This document shows positions 6,732-12,795 of a stretch of 12,912 nucleotides of DNA, in pieces. The first letter of the stretch is position 1; each line of letters begins with the position of its first letter. The stretch comes from Elusimicrobiota bacterium. Lineage in GTDB: Bacteria; Elusimicrobiota; Elusimicrobia; Elusimicrobiales; Elusimicrobiaceae. Below the pieces are notes generated by a model. The model did no database searches and was not told where the DNA came from. It worked only from the letters and a program-made list of their open reading frames with translations. The stretch is from the NCBI GenBank assembly GCA_023393825.1, contig JAEXBW010000044.1:1-12912 (forward strand), read 5' to 3'. A program made the position numbers and the translations under genes.

Positions 6732-6760
6732 ATTGTAAAAAATAATTTTATAATTGTCAA
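6732..6760 (-). promoter_or_regulatory. Main promoter of the hrcA-grpE-dnaK-dnaJ operon
   Basis: On the minus strand a perfect -35 box TTGACA (6760-6755) and a -10 box TACAAT (6737-6732, one mismatch to TATAAT) are separated by 17 bp, the optimal spacing. The predicted start is near 6725, inside the CIRCE. This is a vegetative sigma-70/sigma-A-type promoter, so heat induction would come from relief of repression rather than an alternative sigma factor. Confidence 0.9.
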
Positions 6761-6827
6761 TCCTATTTTTAGTTTGCTAATAATGGGTATTTATCCGTCT
6801 GAGCGGCGGACGGCTACTCCGCTTAAA

Positions 6828-6842
6828 TGCTAAAATATAATT
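6828..6842 (+). promoter_or_regulatory. Possible extended -10 promoter of tatD, close to the start codon
   Basis: TGCTAAAAT (6828-6836) is an extended -10 element ending six bases before the tatD ATG. No convincing -35 box lies 16-18 bp upstream, and no ribosome-binding site precedes the ATG. If used, the mRNA would be leaderless. An alternative, weaker promoter is TTGTCA (6754-6759) with AATAAT (6779-6784), which would give a leader of about 50 nt containing the small hairpin CCGTC/GACGG (6795-6813) but still no ribosome-binding site. Confidence 0.4.
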
Positions 6843-7637
6843 ATGAACTTTATAGATTCCCACGCGCATATAAACGACCCCGCCTTTGATGCGGACCGCG
6901 CGCAGATAATACAAAAATCCTTTGACTCGGGCCTAAGCCACATAGTGGAAATTGCCTGCGAAGAGCAGGAGTGGCAACCCGCCGTGGAATTAAGCCAAAA
7001 ATACAACGGCAAGATATACCCCGTCTGCGGAATGCACCCTATATATGCTAAAACTTTTACCGAGCAAAACGGCGCAAAGCTGGAAACCTTTTTAAATAAT
7101 CCTTTAGTAAAAGCCGTGGGAGAGATAGGTTTAGATTACGCTTATCTGCACGAGAGTTCTAAAGAAGTTCAACAGGAAGTATTTTTAAAAATGCTGCTTG
7201 CCGCAGATAAATATCAAAAGCCGGTTGTGCTGCATTGCCGCAAAACAAATGACGCGGGCGATTTTGCCGCTTACGACGATATGGCAAATATTTTTAAGCA
7301 GAAGCCCGCAGTAAAAGGCGGCATTATGCACTGCTTCAGCGGAAGATATTCCGACGCTGTTTGGGCTTTGGATAACGGCCTTTTAATAGGCATTAACGGT
7401 ATTATAGGCTATAAGAAAAATGAAGATTTACGCCAGACCATAAAGAAGATAGGCGCAAAATATTTGGTGGTGGAAACCGACTGCCCATACCTGCCGCCGC
7501 AAAGCAAACGCGGGCAGCGCAACGACCCTTCCAACATCCCCGAGATTGCAGCAACCACCGCTGATGTTTTGGGTATTTCTCTTAACTCTCTTGCGGACAT
7601 AACAACACAAAATACGAGAGATTTATTTAAGTTTTAA
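6843..7637 (+). CDS. tatD: TatD-family metal-dependent hydrolase (DNase)
   Basis: This 264-residue protein is a complete TatD-type TIM-barrel hydrolase. Family members are divalent-metal-dependent deoxyribonucleases thought to act in DNA repair or nucleic acid turnover. All the expected metal ligands are visible: H7 and H9 (DSHAH), E94 in VGEIGLDY (92-99), H131 in VLHCR, H163 in MHCFSG, and D213 in ETDCPYLPP. The ATG at 6843 is fixed by the DSHAH motif at residues 5-9; a later start would remove it. There is no Shine-Dalgarno sequence, and a TAAAAT box sits six bases upstream. It is divergent from hrcA across 169 bp, which hold both promoters and the CIRCE, and it ends in the bidirectional terminator at 7656-7691. 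I assign the family firmly. The exact paralogue (TatD, YcfH or YabD type) is open; length and motifs fit the YabD/YcfH type. Confidence 0.95.
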   Translation: MNFIDSHAHINDPAFDADRAQIIQKSFDSGLSHIVEIACEEQEWQPAVELSQKYNGKIYPVCGMHPIYAKTFTEQNGAKLETFLNNPLVKAVGEIGLDYAYLHESSKEVQQEVFLKMLLAADKYQKPVVLHCRKTNDAGDFAAYDDMANIFKQKPAVKGGIMHCFSGRYSDAVWALDNGLLIGINGIIGYKKNEDLRQTIKKIGAKYLVVETDCPYLPPQSKRGQRNDPSNIPEIAATTADVLGISLNSLADITTQNTRDLFKF

Positions 7638-7655
7638 TAAAAAAAGAATCCGTAA

Positions 7656-7691
7656 AAAATCCCCCGTCTTAAAAACAAGACGGGGGATTTT
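7656..7691. terminator. Bidirectional intrinsic terminator between tatD and the TPR gene
   Basis: A 15-bp perfect stem, including CCCCCGTCTT (7661-7670) and AAGACGGGGG (7677-7686) and extended by A-T pairs on both ends, has a 6-nt loop. It is T-rich on the plus side (ATTTTGTTTG) and has a T-run on the minus side (GATTTTTTAC). It lies between two convergent genes, 18 bp past tatD and 15 bp past the other stop. Confidence 0.95.
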
Positions 7692-7706
7692 GTTTGATAC
7701 TAAAAA

Positions 7707-9044
7707 TTATTTAAAGGCGTCTATGCCAAACAATGTTCCGTCGGCGCGGCAGAGTTTTGTTTCTTTATTCCCGCCGAGGCCGAATGAAGAACTGTAAACA
7801 GGCTGATTGCCGCTCTTTTTGCTCTCGTGATAAGAAACTCTGTAAGCCGCAACTATTTGGAACGGAATGGTAAAGGGTTCTGTTTGTTTAGGGTCGGAAA
7901 CTAAAAAGACGCGCTTTTTATTTTCGTTAACTTTAATTATTTTGGCCCGCAATTCGCGTACTAAAGTCTGCTCGGAACATCTGCTTTTGCCTAAAAGATA
8001 TTCGTATTCGGGCATTGTAATTTCGCTATATCCCTGCGCTATATATTTTTTGGCAAGCGCGTCAGTTTCGTCTTGTATTGAGGGCAGGGTTTCATTAGGT
8101 AAAAAGTAAGATTTTTGCCCGAGCAAAGCCTTTGTATAGGCGGAAAGGCCGCTATCGTTAAGGTGGCCTTTATCGTCAAATAAAATACTGCCCTTTGCAT
8201 CACGTAGTTTAAAAATTATTGCGGGCTGTATTCCTTTGCTCATAAAAAATTGTTTAGCGTCGGCGGAAAGCTGGGCCACAACTTCGTCATATCCCGTAAG
8301 CGTTAACATTTTGCGCCCGTATATTTTGCCGCTGTCGCGTTCCACTATAAACCCGGGGGGTATTCTGCCGCTATACTTGCCGGAAAGATATTCTATAGCG
8401 CTGTCGCGTTCGGCCGTAAGCATTTTTCTTAAGACGGCAACATCTTCCTGCGAGTACACGGCGGAAGAGGTGTCTATTATATTGCGTTCTTTAAGAGCGA
8501 TAAGCAACTCCCCGTCGGATAATACATCAGGCTCTAAGGCTATAAGGCGTTCGCGCGCGACGATATTTGTAAAATCCACGGCTAAAGCTTTTTTATATAA
8601 CACGGCGGCGTCTTGTATTCTGCCTTCCTTTTCCGTGCAGATGCCAAGGCCGACTATTGCATTAATGTTCGCTGGGTGAAAGTCCAAAGCAGTTTTGTAA
8701 TAAGCCGTAGCCGCGACAAGGTTTGCATTGCGTATGGCAATATCGCCAAGGAGAGAAAATATATAGCCTTTATAAGGTGTTAGTTTAGGGCCGTCATACT
8801 TAAGCGCGGTTTTAAAAGAATTTTCCGCCTTGCCAAATTCGCCCAATATCATCTGCACGCCGCCAAGACTTATTAAGGCGTCCGTGTCCGACGGGGCGGA
8901 GGAAAGACATTCTTTAAGTTTAGCTTCTGCGGAGGCATAATCCTTATCGTTAAAAAACTCCTTACTTTTTGCAACGCAATCCTGCCCCGCGGCAAAAGCC
9001 GAGGCGGAACTTAAGGTAAATAATAATGTAAAAATTAATTTCAC
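7707..9044 (-). CDS. Secreted TPR-repeat protein of unknown function
   Basis: A 445-residue protein starting VKLIFTLLFTLSSASAFAAG (GTG start), a typical signal peptide with likely cleavage after AFA (about residue 18). Residues 20-165 contain three to four tetratricopeptide repeats, such as ADALISLGG-type, SLLGDIAIRNANLVAATAYY and AIVGLGICTEKEGRIQDAAV segments. TPRs usually mediate protein-protein contacts. The C-terminal 270 residues match no family I know. I prefer the GTG at 9044 over the GTG at 9059: it makes a 4-nt GTGA overlap with the synthase gene upstream, has GGAGAG at good spacing, and puts a lysine directly before the hydrophobic core. It is therefore translationally coupled to the synthase gene. 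Location is periplasmic or extracellular by inference. Confidence 0.85.
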   Translation of the reverse strand: MKLIFTLLFTLSSASAFAAGQDCVAKSKEFFNDKDYASAEAKLKECLSSAPSDTDALISLGGVQMILGEFGKAENSFKTALKYDGPKLTPYKGYIFSLLGDIAIRNANLVAATAYYKTALDFHPANINAIVGLGICTEKEGRIQDAAVLYKKALAVDFTNIVARERLIALEPDVLSDGELLIALKERNIIDTSSAVYSQEDVAVLRKMLTAERDSAIEYLSGKYSGRIPPGFIVERDSGKIYGRKMLTLTGYDEVVAQLSADAKQFFMSKGIQPAIIFKLRDAKGSILFDDKGHLNDSGLSAYTKALLGQKSYFLPNETLPSIQDETDALAKKYIAQGYSEITMPEYEYLLGKSRCSEQTLVRELRAKIIKVNENKKRVFLVSDPKQTEPFTIPFQIVAAYRVSYHESKKSGNQPVYSSSFGLGGNKETKLCRADGTLFGIDAFK

Positions 9045-9859
9045 TGTTTTTCTCTCCACGTTTTAAACAAAATCAGAAGCTTTTCTAATTTACTTAACTT
9101 TATCTTTTTCCCGCTTAAAGAGCAACCATTAAAGATAAACTTCTTAAGTATGCCCTCATAAATATTGCCCATCGCGCGGGCGGCAAGCATAGCCTTAAAA
9201 TCTTCTTTCGGCAGCAGCGCGCGGGCCTGATTATAATATTCCTGCGCTTTTGCGGCCTGCGCCGCAAGCAAAGCTTTAAGCTGAGGGGTTTGGTTTAAAG
9301 ATAATAAATCTTCCTCTTTAACGCCGTATTTTTGCATCTCGTCCAAAGCTATATAAATGCGGTTTATTTTAGCGTCCGCAACCGCGTCGCGCAAGATATT
9401 GGTAAGCTGCACGGCATTGCCAAGCGTTCTTGCGTATTCTTCGCTCTGACTATTTTTGTAGCCGAAAACATAAAGGCACATAAGCCCAACCGTACCCGCC
9501 ACGCGGTACATATAAAGCTGCTGCTCCGCCGCGTTTTGGCAGCGCACTTTTGGCTGTAAATCCTGCGCCATACCGTCCAGCAAATCGGTAAAATACTGCT
9601 TTGGTATATTAAAATCTCTTACTGCGGCCTGCAAATCTTTACCCAAACAGGTTTGCGGATTGCCGCTGAAAACTAAATCTATTTCCGCATATAAAGCATT
9701 AAGGCGGGCAGGCGCATCGGGATAATTTTCGTCCACAGTGTCGTCGGCAAGGCGGCAAAAAGCATAAATGACGCCAAGCGCCTCTTTCTTGCGCTTTGGC
9801 AGAAAGAAAAACGCGCCCCCGAAGTTAGATTTTTTGTAAGATTTATTATTATTACTCAC
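9041..9859 (-). CDS. Squalene/phytoene synthase family protein
   Basis: This 272-residue protein belongs to the head-to-head prenyl synthases (CrtB, HpnC, HpnD). They join two C15 or C20 prenyl diphosphates, giving presqualene diphosphate/squalene or phytoene. Both aspartate-rich motifs are present: DDTVDE at 39-44 within IYAFCRLADDTVDE, and RDAVADA at 157-163 within TNILRDAVADA, followed by NRIYIALDE. YRVAGTVGLM (118-127) matches the conserved YRVAG-x-VG block. The second motif has alanines where many enzymes have VGED, but both metal-binding aspartates (158 and 162) are kept. The length is at the short end for the family. The start is GTG at 9859 with no ribosome-binding site and a TAAAAT box seven bases upstream. 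No carotenoid, hopanoid or sterol genes lie nearby, so the product cannot be decided here. The next gene overlaps it by 4 nt. Confidence 0.92.
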   Translation of the reverse strand: MSNNNKSYKKSNFGGAFFFLPKRKKEALGVIYAFCRLADDTVDENYPDAPARLNALYAEIDLVFSGNPQTCLGKDLQAAVRDFNIPKQYFTDLLDGMAQDLQPKVRCQNAAEQQLYMYRVAGTVGLMCLYVFGYKNSQSEEYARTLGNAVQLTNILRDAVADAKINRIYIALDEMQKYGVKEEDLLSLNQTPQLKALLAAQAAKAQEYYNQARALLPKEDFKAMLAARAMGNIYEGILKKFIFNGCSLSGKKIKLSKLEKLLILFKTWREKQ

Positions 9860-9872
9860 TATACAAATTTTA
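9860..9872 (-). promoter_or_regulatory. Possible leaderless promoter of the synthase gene (-10 box TAAAAT)
   Basis: On the minus strand TTTAGTAAAAT (TAAAAT at 9872-9867) is followed by TTGTATA and then the GTG start. The block TTAGTAAAATTT is identical to the one before rsmE. No Shine-Dalgarno sequence or clear -35 box is present. Confidence 0.4.
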
Positions 9873-9878
9873 CTAAAT

Positions 9879-9885
9879 AAAGGAG
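9879..9885 (+). promoter_or_regulatory. Ribosome-binding site of the HD-domain gene
   Basis: AAAGGAG, eight bases (TATTTTAA) before the ATG at 9894. It is the best Shine-Dalgarno match in the window and contrasts with the divergent synthase gene, which has none. A weak upstream promoter candidate is TATACA at 9860-9865. Confidence 0.8.
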
Positions 9886-9893
9886 TATTTTAA

Positions 9894-10448
9894 ATGACTA
9901 AGCAGGAAGCTTTAACCCTTTTAAAACAATATGTTAAGCAGGAAAATATGATAAAGCATTGCATCGCCTCGGGCGCGGTTATGCTTGCGTTGGCCAAAAA
10001 ACTGGGCCAAAACGAAGAAGTTTGGCAGGCGGCGGGCATACTGCACGATATTGACGTGGAAATTACCACAGAAGACCTTATGAAACTGCATTGCACCAAG
10101 GCGCGCGGCATATTGGCAGGCAAATTGCCAGAAGAGGCCATAGCCGCCATAGAGGCCCACAACGAATGCGCGGGAATACGCGCCAGAACAACTGTTTTTG
10201 ACCACGCCTTAGCCGCGGGGGAAACTATTACAGGGCTTATAACGGCAACATCGCTTGTTTACCCAGATAAAAAGGTTGGCTCCGTAAAAGTTAAATCCAT
10301 AACAAAGAGAATGAAGGAAAAATCTTTCGCCGCGTCTGTCAGCAGGGAAAATATTTTAGAGTGCGAAAAGATAGGAATACCTTTAGAAGAATTTGCAACA
10401 CTTTCACTTACAGCAATGCAAGGTATTGCGGAAGAAATAGGTTTGTAG
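9894..10448 (+). CDS. HD-domain (HDIG-type) metal-dependent hydrolase
   Basis: A 184-residue single-domain protein of the HD superfamily, which are metal-dependent phosphohydrolases. The substrate is not predictable from the sequence. Visible ligand candidates are H22 (MIKHC), H51-D52 in GILHDIDVE (48-56), H89 (IEAHNEC), and an acidic or histidine position in FDHALAAGETITGLI (102-116). The whole resembles a widespread family of short HD proteins in anaerobic bacteria whose members carry HDIDYE and AxETITGL blocks, mostly annotated only as HDIG-domain proteins. Its ATG is fixed by AAAGGAG eight bases upstream. It stands alone, diverging from the synthase gene across 34 bp and converging on tlyA across 184 bp. 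Confidence 0.88.
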   Translation: MTKQEALTLLKQYVKQENMIKHCIASGAVMLALAKKLGQNEEVWQAAGILHDIDVEITTEDLMKLHCTKARGILAGKLPEEAIAAIEAHNECAGIRARTTVFDHALAAGETITGLITATSLVYPDKKVGSVKVKSITKRMKEKSFAASVSRENILECEKIGIPLEEFATLSLTAMQGIAEEIGL

Positions 10449-10511
10449 TTTTTTGCCATCCTAAAAATTGCGTGATTTTATTGGCTTGAGGTTATTATAA
10501 AGTGCTTTTAT

Positions 10512-10535
10512 GCAAGTATTTTGCGATGATTTTTA
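10512..10535 (+). terminator. Weak candidate terminator of the HD-domain gene
   Basis: GCAA (10512-10515) pairs with TTGC (10521-10524) around a 5-nt loop, followed by GATGATTTTTAATTTT. The 4-bp stem is too short to be convincing, but no better plus-strand terminator lies in the gap. Confidence 0.25.
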
Positions 10536-10609
10536 ATTTTCATTTTATTGCAAGGTATATCTGGAGCGGCTGGAAGCCCGCATATCCGCAGCAATAAAAA
10601 AATTAAAAA
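10530..10609. repeat. Long imperfect inverted repeat in the HD gene/tlyA intergenic gap
   Basis: Outer arms TTTTAATTTT (10531-10540) and AAAATTAAAA (10599-10608), then TTTATTGC (10544-10551) and GCAATAAA (10591-10598), pair with only CAT bulged. Inside, GGTATAT (10554-10560) pairs with ATATCC (10582-10587) with one bulge, and a small GGCT/AGCC hairpin (10568-10578) forms the tip. This accounts for most of the 184-bp gap between the two convergent genes. On either strand the U-rich arm comes first, so the structure itself is not a terminator. It could be a chance product of two opposed T-runs plus a central palindrome, or the relic of a small palindromic element. The first 80 bases of the gap (10449-10529) show nothing else. 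Confidence 0.6.
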
Positions 10610-10625
10610 GGGCGCAAAAGACGCC
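10596..10625 (-). terminator. Probable intrinsic terminator of the xseA-xseB-tlyA operon
   Basis: On the minus strand GGCG (10625-10622) pairs with CGCC (10614-10611), with one further G-U pair, followed by CTTTTTAATTTTTTT. It starts 7 bp after the tlyA stop. The stem is short but all G-C and the T-tract is long. Confidence 0.7.
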
Positions 10626-10632
10626 GCAAACC

Positions 10633-11379
10633 TTATCCCAACCTAATGTGCCACAGATATTCTATATTCCCATGCACACCCGTGATAGGCGACGGAATCA
10701 ACCCAATCTCCTCGGCATTATACTTGCCCGCCAACTCCGCATTAAAAAATTCCCGCACTAAAGTAACCGCCTTTTGCCTGTTCTCTTCCGTCTTAACAAT
10801 GCCGTGGGGAACTTCCTTTGGGGTAAGTTCAAACTGCGGTTTAATTAAAAAAATCATATCCGCGGCCGCCGCCATACAAGACATTAAAGGCCCGATAATT
10901 TTTGTAAGCGAAATAAAAGAAACATCAACCGCGCTGACTTCAAACTTAACTTGGAACATACTTGGCTCAAGATACCTTGCATTGGTTTCGGGCTTAAAAA
11001 CAAAATTAGGGAATTTTAATATCTCGCTTGCCAACTGCCCCTTACCAACATCAACGCCGTAAACCTGCTTGGCGCCCTCCAGCAAAAAACAGTGGGAAAA
11101 GCCGCCGGTAGCCACGCCTATATCAACGCAAATTTTATCTTTAACGCTAACGCCGAAGGAATCCAAGGCGCCCTTTAGCTTTAAGCCGCCGCGCGACACA
11201 TAGGGGCAGCTTTTTTCCTTCATCGCTATAATATCTTCTTCTTTTATGGTGCGGTCGGCGCGGGTTTCCACCTGCCCGTTAACCAGCACTTCACCCGCCA
11301 TAATATAGGCCTGCGCTTTATTGCGGCTTTCGGCAAGGGATAAATTTACAAGGGCATTATCAAGACGGAGTTTAGGCAT
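10633..11379 (-). CDS. tlyA: TlyA-family rRNA 2'-O-methyltransferase (S4 + FtsJ domains)
   Basis: This 248-residue protein has an S4 RNA-binding domain (about 3-60, RLDNALVNLSLAESRNKAQ then AGEVLVNG) and an FtsJ-type SAM-dependent methyltransferase domain (about 61-248). VDIGVATGGFSHCFL (85-99) is the SAM-binding loop. The catalytic K-D-K-E tetrad is visible as K67 (SRGGLKL), D152 (VDVSFIS), K180 (LIKPQFE) and E240 (HGNIE). TlyA in mycobacteria 2'-O-methylates 16S C1409 and 23S C1920; other members modify 23S only. Older names call it a haemolysin. I choose the ATG at 11379 (MPKLRLD), with GGAAGGG just upstream, over a TTG at 11406. It overlaps xseB by 8 nt, so it is part of that operon. Confidence 0.95.
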   Translation of the reverse strand: MPKLRLDNALVNLSLAESRNKAQAYIMAGEVLVNGQVETRADRTIKEEDIIAMKEKSCPYVSRGGLKLKGALDSFGVSVKDKICVDIGVATGGFSHCFLLEGAKQVYGVDVGKGQLASEILKFPNFVFKPETNARYLEPSMFQVKFEVSAVDVSFISLTKIIGPLMSCMAAAADMIFLIKPQFELTPKEVPHGIVKTEENRQKAVTLVREFFNAELAGKYNAEEIGLIPSPITGVHGNIEYLWHIRLG

Positions 11380-11608
11380 CTTTCCCTTCCGCGTCAAAAG
11401 GCTCAAGCGTAAGTTCTTTACCCTTTGCTTTAAGCGTTTCCACTTTAAACTTAACTTCGCTTAATTTAGCGGTAAGTTCTTTGGAAAGATCAACGCCTTC
11501 CTCAAACAGTTTTGCGCTGTCGTCAAGGTTAATTTCTTCGCTGTCCAGTTTAGAAATTATTTCTTCCAGTCTTGCTAATTTATCTTCAAAAGTAAGTTTT
11601 TTTGTCAT
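11372..11608 (-). CDS. xseB: Exodeoxyribonuclease VII small subunit XseB
   Basis: XseB is the small helical subunit that wraps the XseA catalytic subunit in exonuclease VII, a single-strand-specific nuclease. At 78 residues it has the normal length. The family pattern is clear: FEDKLARLEEIISKLDSEEINLDDSAKLFEEG (7-38), then a coiled segment to about 60. The C-terminal tail (LEPFDAEGKDA) is acidic. The ATG at 11608 overlaps the xseA stop (ATGA), indicating translational coupling, which suits a complex with several XseB per XseA. The 3' end overlaps the tlyA start by 8 nt. Confidence 0.96.
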   Translation of the reverse strand: MTKKLTFEDKLARLEEIISKLDSEEINLDDSAKLFEEGVDLSKELTAKLSEVKFKVETLKAKGKELTLEPFDAEGKDA

Positions 11609-12795
11609 ACTGTTTCCACCTCAAAAGTATCCTGCGCGGTTTGCACGTTAAGCCTTTCCCCCTTAAGGGAAGACTGCACAACTTTTCCGTCGGCCGTGCG
11701 GCGCACAATGGCATAGCCGCGCTTTAGCGTGGCCTTTGGGCTTAATAAATTAAGCCTGTGTATATTAAGCGTAAGTTTATCCTGCGCTTTTTTTATTTTC
11801 TCTTCGGCAGCTTCGGTAAGTCTTTCGTATAAATCGTCAAGCAGCTGCTCTTTTTTTAAGAAAATTGTCTGCGGCTCTTTAAATACTTTACTTTCAACGG
11901 CACGTAAATATCTGGAGTTAAGTTTTTCGTACTTAATATCCAAAGCCTGCACGAGCATTTTATTTAAGCGCAGTAAATGTTCCTTAATACTTTGGCTGTT
12001 TTCCACAACCAATTCCGCCGCGGCGGACGGCGTGGGGGCGCGAAGGGAGGCGGCAAAATCTGTAAGAGTAAAATCTGTTTCGTGTCCGACGCAGGAGATT
12101 ATCGGTATTTTACTTGCCGCCACAGCGCGGACTACAAGCTCCTCGTTAAAACTCCATAAATCTTCTATACTGCCGCCGCCGCGCCCCAAAAGGATGACAT
12201 CAACCTTAGGCTCAAATTTATTAAAGTTTTCCAAGGCTTCTTTTATCTGCTCTTTAGATCCCTCACCCTGCACCAAAACCGGCGCAATGATAATTTGTAA
12301 ATTGGCGGAGCGGCGGCGCAGTACGGATAAAATATCACGCACAGCTGCCCCAGTGGGGGAGGTTATTACGCCTATCTTGGAAGGAAATTTGGGAAGAGGC
12401 AATTTTCTGTCGTTATCAAAAAGGCCCTCGGCGGAAAGTTTGGCTTTAAGCTTTTCAAATTCCGCGTAAAGATTGCCTTGGGATTTTACGCTGGCTTCCT
12501 TAACAAGCACCTGATAGCGGCCCTGTTTAATGTAGCAGGATAAATCGCCTTTAACGACAAGTTGGTCGCCCTCTTTTAAGGCAAGGCCGCGCGCGTAGCC
12601 CTTAAATAAAACGGCGGAAATTAAAGCGTTTGCGTCCTTTAAATCAAAGTAAATATGCCCGCTGGCGGCTTGTTTTAAATTAGAAATTTCGCCCTCTATG
12701 CTAACGCCCGCCAGCACGCCTTCCAGCATTTCCTTTATTGCCAGACTGATTTCCGTTACGGAAAATACTTTGCCGTCTTCTATCGGAAGGCTCAT
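11605..12795 (-). CDS. xseA: Exodeoxyribonuclease VII large subunit XseA
   Basis: XseA is the catalytic subunit of exonuclease VII, which degrades single-stranded DNA from both ends and takes part in repair. The 396-residue protein has an N-terminal OB-fold (about 10-100), the catalytic domain (about 135-265) and a helical C-terminal part that binds XseB. Key residues match those reported for the E. coli enzyme: D154 (VRDIL), R205 (GRGGGS, 204-209), H238 and D241 (GHETDFTLTD). LRAPTPSAAAEL (251-262) is the family hallmark. It is shorter than the E. coli protein (about 456), mainly in the coiled C-terminal region. The ATG at 12795 has GAGG eight bases upstream and overlaps the preceding gene's stop. 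Confidence 0.98.
   Translation of the reverse strand: MSLPIEDGKVFSVTEISLAIKEMLEGVLAGVSIEGEISNLKQAASGHIYFDLKDANALISAVLFKGYARGLALKEGDQLVVKGDLSCYIKQGRYQVLVKEASVKSQGNLYAEFEKLKAKLSAEGLFDNDRKLPLPKFPSKIGVITSPTGAAVRDILSVLRRRSANLQIIIAPVLVQGEGSKEQIKEALENFNKFEPKVDVILLGRGGGSIEDLWSFNEELVVRAVAASKIPIISCVGHETDFTLTDFAASLRAPTPSAAAELVVENSQSIKEHLLRLNKMLVQALDIKYEKLNSRYLRAVESKVFKEPQTIFLKKEQLLDDLYERLTEAAEEKIKKAQDKLTLNIHRLNLLSPKATLKRGYAIVRRTADGKVVQSSLKGERLNVQTAQDTFEVETV

Noticed and set aside
6795..6813. Small hairpin CCGTC/GACGG upstream of tatD
   Set aside because: Five base pairs with alternative pairings, no T-run and no recognisable riboswitch or leader features.
9045..9059. Upstream GTG start for the TPR gene
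   Set aside because: The GTG at 9044 has GGAGAG upstream and a GTGA overlap; the upstream start has neither.
11380..11406. Upstream TTG start for tlyA
   Set aside because: The ATG at 11379 has GGAAGGG just upstream and starts exactly at the S4-domain sequence.
11729..12469. Open frame of 246 codons opposite xseA
   Set aside because: Low-complexity, serine-rich translation typical of an antisense shadow; the xseA catalytic residues on the minus strand are unmistakable.
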